Of a DNA stretch of 15,026 nt, positions 13,927 through 15,026 are shown piece after piece (positions within the stretch are counted from its first letter, which is position 1; every line of letters begins with the position of its first letter). The notes below the pieces were generated by a model, which did no database searches, was not told the origin of the DNA, and saw only the letters and a list, made by a program, of their open reading frames with translations. The stretch is from an uncultured Pseudoflavonifractor sp. Lineage in GTDB: Bacteria; Bacillota; Clostridia; Oscillospirales; Oscillospiraceae. Location of the stretch: the NCBI GenBank assembly GCA_904419835.1, contig CAJFTA010000056.1, forward strand, positions 1 through 15,026, in the 5' to 3' direction. Position numbers and translations under genes: made by a program.

Positions 13927-14358
13927 ATGCATTACCTGACAGCCGTGCAGTATACCTGTCTGGCCGGAGAGATCAATTCGCTTTATCACGAGGCCGCGGT
14001 AAAGGCAGGCGTTTCGGACAGCGTTCAAAATATTCTGTACGTCATCTGCGAAAAGGATGGCCGGCGCCTGCAAAGCGACATAAGCAAGCTGACCGGCATC
14101 AGCCGGCAGACCATAAATTCCGCAATCCGAAGGCTGGAGCGGGACGGAATCGTATACCTTGAGCAGGGCAGCGGGCGGAACACAATTGTCTGCCTGACGG
14201 AAAAAGGAAAACATTTTGCGCAGGAGAAGATCTATCCGCTCTATGAAATCGAAAACAGAATCTGGAGCGAGTGGACAGAGGAGGAGCAGCAGCAGTATCT
14301 GATGCTGACACAAAAGTACCGCGACGCATTGAAGAAATATTTGGCTGACGCGCTGTGA
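13927..14358 (+). CDS. MarR-family winged-helix transcriptional regulator
   Basis: 143 residues, typical for the family. These homodimers usually repress their own operon and are released by small ligands or oxidation. The start is the ATG at 13927, six bases after AAGGAGGGG; ten upstream in-frame codons lie across the operator and are excluded. A winged helix spans about residues 33-95: VQNILYVICEKDGRRLQSDI, then SKLTGISRQTINSAIRRLER (recognition helix), and a wing at DGIVYLEQGSGRNTIVCLTEKG. Flanking N- and C-terminal helices (AGEINSLYHE; WTEEEQQQYLMLTQKYRDAL) would form the dimer interface. A Cys at residue 11 and others could sense redox state, but this is speculation. It is followed after 30 bases by the RNHCP gene, so the two are likely co-transcribed. 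Confidence 0.93.
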   Translation: MHYLTAVQYTCLAGEINSLYHEAAVKAGVSDSVQNILYVICEKDGRRLQSDISKLTGISRQTINSAIRRLERDGIVYLEQGSGRNTIVCLTEKGKHFAQEKIYPLYEIENRIWSEWTEEEQQQYLMLTQKYRDALKKYLADAL

Positions 14359-14388
14359 CACGGCGTCCGTATCAGGGAGCAAATCATT

Positions 14389-14820
14389 ATGAACAGAGAA
14401 AATAAGCGAAAGCAATATGAAAAAGGCTACTACAAAACCCATGACTGCGGGGACAGCTTTACCTGCAAGGTGTGCGGGCGGCCGGTTGTGTCCGCCGGAG
14501 CGGGCAGCGGCCACCGCAACCACTGTCCCAACTGTCTCTCCAGCCTGCATTTGGACATGGAGCCGGGGGACAGGGCGGCGGACTGCGGCGGGATTATGGA
14601 CCCGGTAGGCGTATGGGTAAGGAAAAACGGAGAGTGGGCCGTTATCCACCGCTGCCGGAGATGCGGGCACCTGAGCTCAAACCGGGTGGCGGCGGACGAC
14701 AACCCTATGAAACTAATGTCCATTGCCATGCGGCCGCTGTCCCAGCCTCCGTTCCCCCTGGAGCGCATTGAGGAAATGACAGCCCTCATGGGCGGCGAGG
14801 GCTGCCTGCGGAGCAGTTAA
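14389..14820 (+). CDS. RNHCP-domain zinc-ribbon protein
   Basis: 143 residues. It carries the signature of the RNHCP family (PF12647), named after its conserved motif: C26-x2-C29 in FTCKVCGRPV, HRNHCPNC (42-49, giving C46 and C49), C66, and C89-x2-C92 in HRCRRCGHLSSNR. These cysteines should form one or two zinc ribbons. The cellular role of the family is not known; nucleic-acid binding is a reasonable guess from the zinc ribbons and basic N-terminus (MNRENKRKQYEKGYYK). The ATG at 14389 has GGGAG about ten bases upstream. It is the second gene of the MarR-controlled unit. No clear terminator is seen after it; the inverted pair GGCGG/CCGCC at 14821-14837 is weak. Confidence 0.88.
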   Translation: MNRENKRKQYEKGYYKTHDCGDSFTCKVCGRPVVSAGAGSGHRNHCPNCLSSLHLDMEPGDRAADCGGIMDPVGVWVRKNGEWAVIHRCRRCGHLSSNRVAADDNPMKLMSIAMRPLSQPPFPLERIEEMTALMGGEGCLRSS

Positions 14821-14928
14821 GGCGGGGTTTATCCGCCGGGACCGCCGGCATGACGGCCCGTAAAAATCGCTCGCGTTGACATGGCTGTACAGAGAATCGG
14901 GAGATAATAAAAGGCGGCGGCTTCCCAG

Positions 14929-14953
14929 TGAAGTGACCCCAAAAAGTTAGACA
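14929..14953. mobile_element. Terminal inverted repeat of an IS3-family-like insertion sequence
   Basis: The 25 bases starting TGAAGTGACCCC and ending AAAAAGTTAGACA have the form of IS3-family ends (TG...CCC...AAAGTTAGACA). The element continues to the right, beyond the window. The partner end and any target duplication are not visible. DNA left of 14929 is therefore the chromosomal flank of an insertion. Confidence 0.6.
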
Positions 14954-15026
14954 ATATTTTTGAAGAAATTGTTCAAGCAACCGAAAGGGCTTGTTGTCTG
15001 TGGAGAGCAGGCGGCAAGCCCTTTAG
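14947..15026 (-). CDS. Probable C-terminal tail of an IS3-family transposase (partial)
   Basis: A leftward frame enters from the right edge and ends at TAA (14949-14947) inside the terminal repeat, encoding ~25 residues beginning KGLAAC and ending NNFFKNIV. IS3 OrfB proteins commonly end very near or within the right terminal repeat, so this is probably that tail. The visible part lies after the catalytic DDE domain and contains no diagnostic motif. Another frame stops earlier (near 14973), so the exact end is uncertain. Confidence 0.4.
   Translation of the reverse strand, partial: KGLAACSPQTTSPFGCLNNFFKNIV

Noticed and set aside
13811..14925. Shared GCGGCGGCTTCC on both sides of the MarR-RNHCP operon (near 13813 and 14913), considered as element boundaries
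   Set aside because: Only about 12 bases of simple GC-rich sequence; can arise by chance and the flanks do not match.

Overview
This window looks like chromosomal DNA of a GC-rich gut Clostridia bacterium, most likely Oscillospiraceae (Flavonifractor/Lawsonibacter/Oscillibacter-like). That placement is an inference from high GC coding, strong AGGAGG-type ribosome sites, sigma-A-like promoters and the gene families; no rRNA or other marker is present. I see no tRNA, rRNA or CRISPR array.

Left part (1-1730): visibly less GC-rich than the rest and probably accessory. It holds the 5' part of a small leftward HTH-like protein, a gene-less stretch with a perfect 22-bp tandem repeat, and a rightward 280-residue XRE-type regulator closed by a very strong hairpin. 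It resembles regulator modules of integrative or conjugative elements, but no integrase, relaxase or attachment site is in view.

Central part (1841-13658): mostly a series of single-gene units. In order they are: a large leftward secreted protein with about six Ig-like repeats; a rightward M16 zinc peptidase with a TTG start and a structured leader; rightward branched-chain aminotransferase (ilvE) with its own promoter and terminator; a leftward M42 aminopeptidase diverging from a rightward YbaK-type deacylase, with overlapping promoters; a leftward PF06541 membrane protein with a coiled-coil tail; a rightward secreted copper-amine-oxidase-N-like/DUF4358 protein; and leftward ftsH. ybaK and the membrane-protein gene converge on a 289-bp non-coding element with 49-bp near-perfect terminal inverted repeats and several internal hairpins. 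This is the most unusual structure in the window.

Right part (13860-15026): a two-gene operon encoding a MarR-type repressor and an RNHCP zinc-ribbon protein. It is driven by a near-consensus promoter whose -10 lies between two direct copies of TGTACGAAATC, a probable autoregulatory operator. The window ends inside an IS3-family-like element, with its terminal repeat and the likely tail of its transposase.

Functionally this is a mix of proteolysis and quality control (M16, M42, FtsH), amino-acid metabolism and translation proofreading (IlvE, YbaK), cell-surface proteins, and mobile or regulatory accessory DNA. No multi-gene defence or biosynthetic system is visible. The best candidates for something undescribed are the inverted-repeat element, the repeat-built surface protein and the MarR-RNHCP pair.
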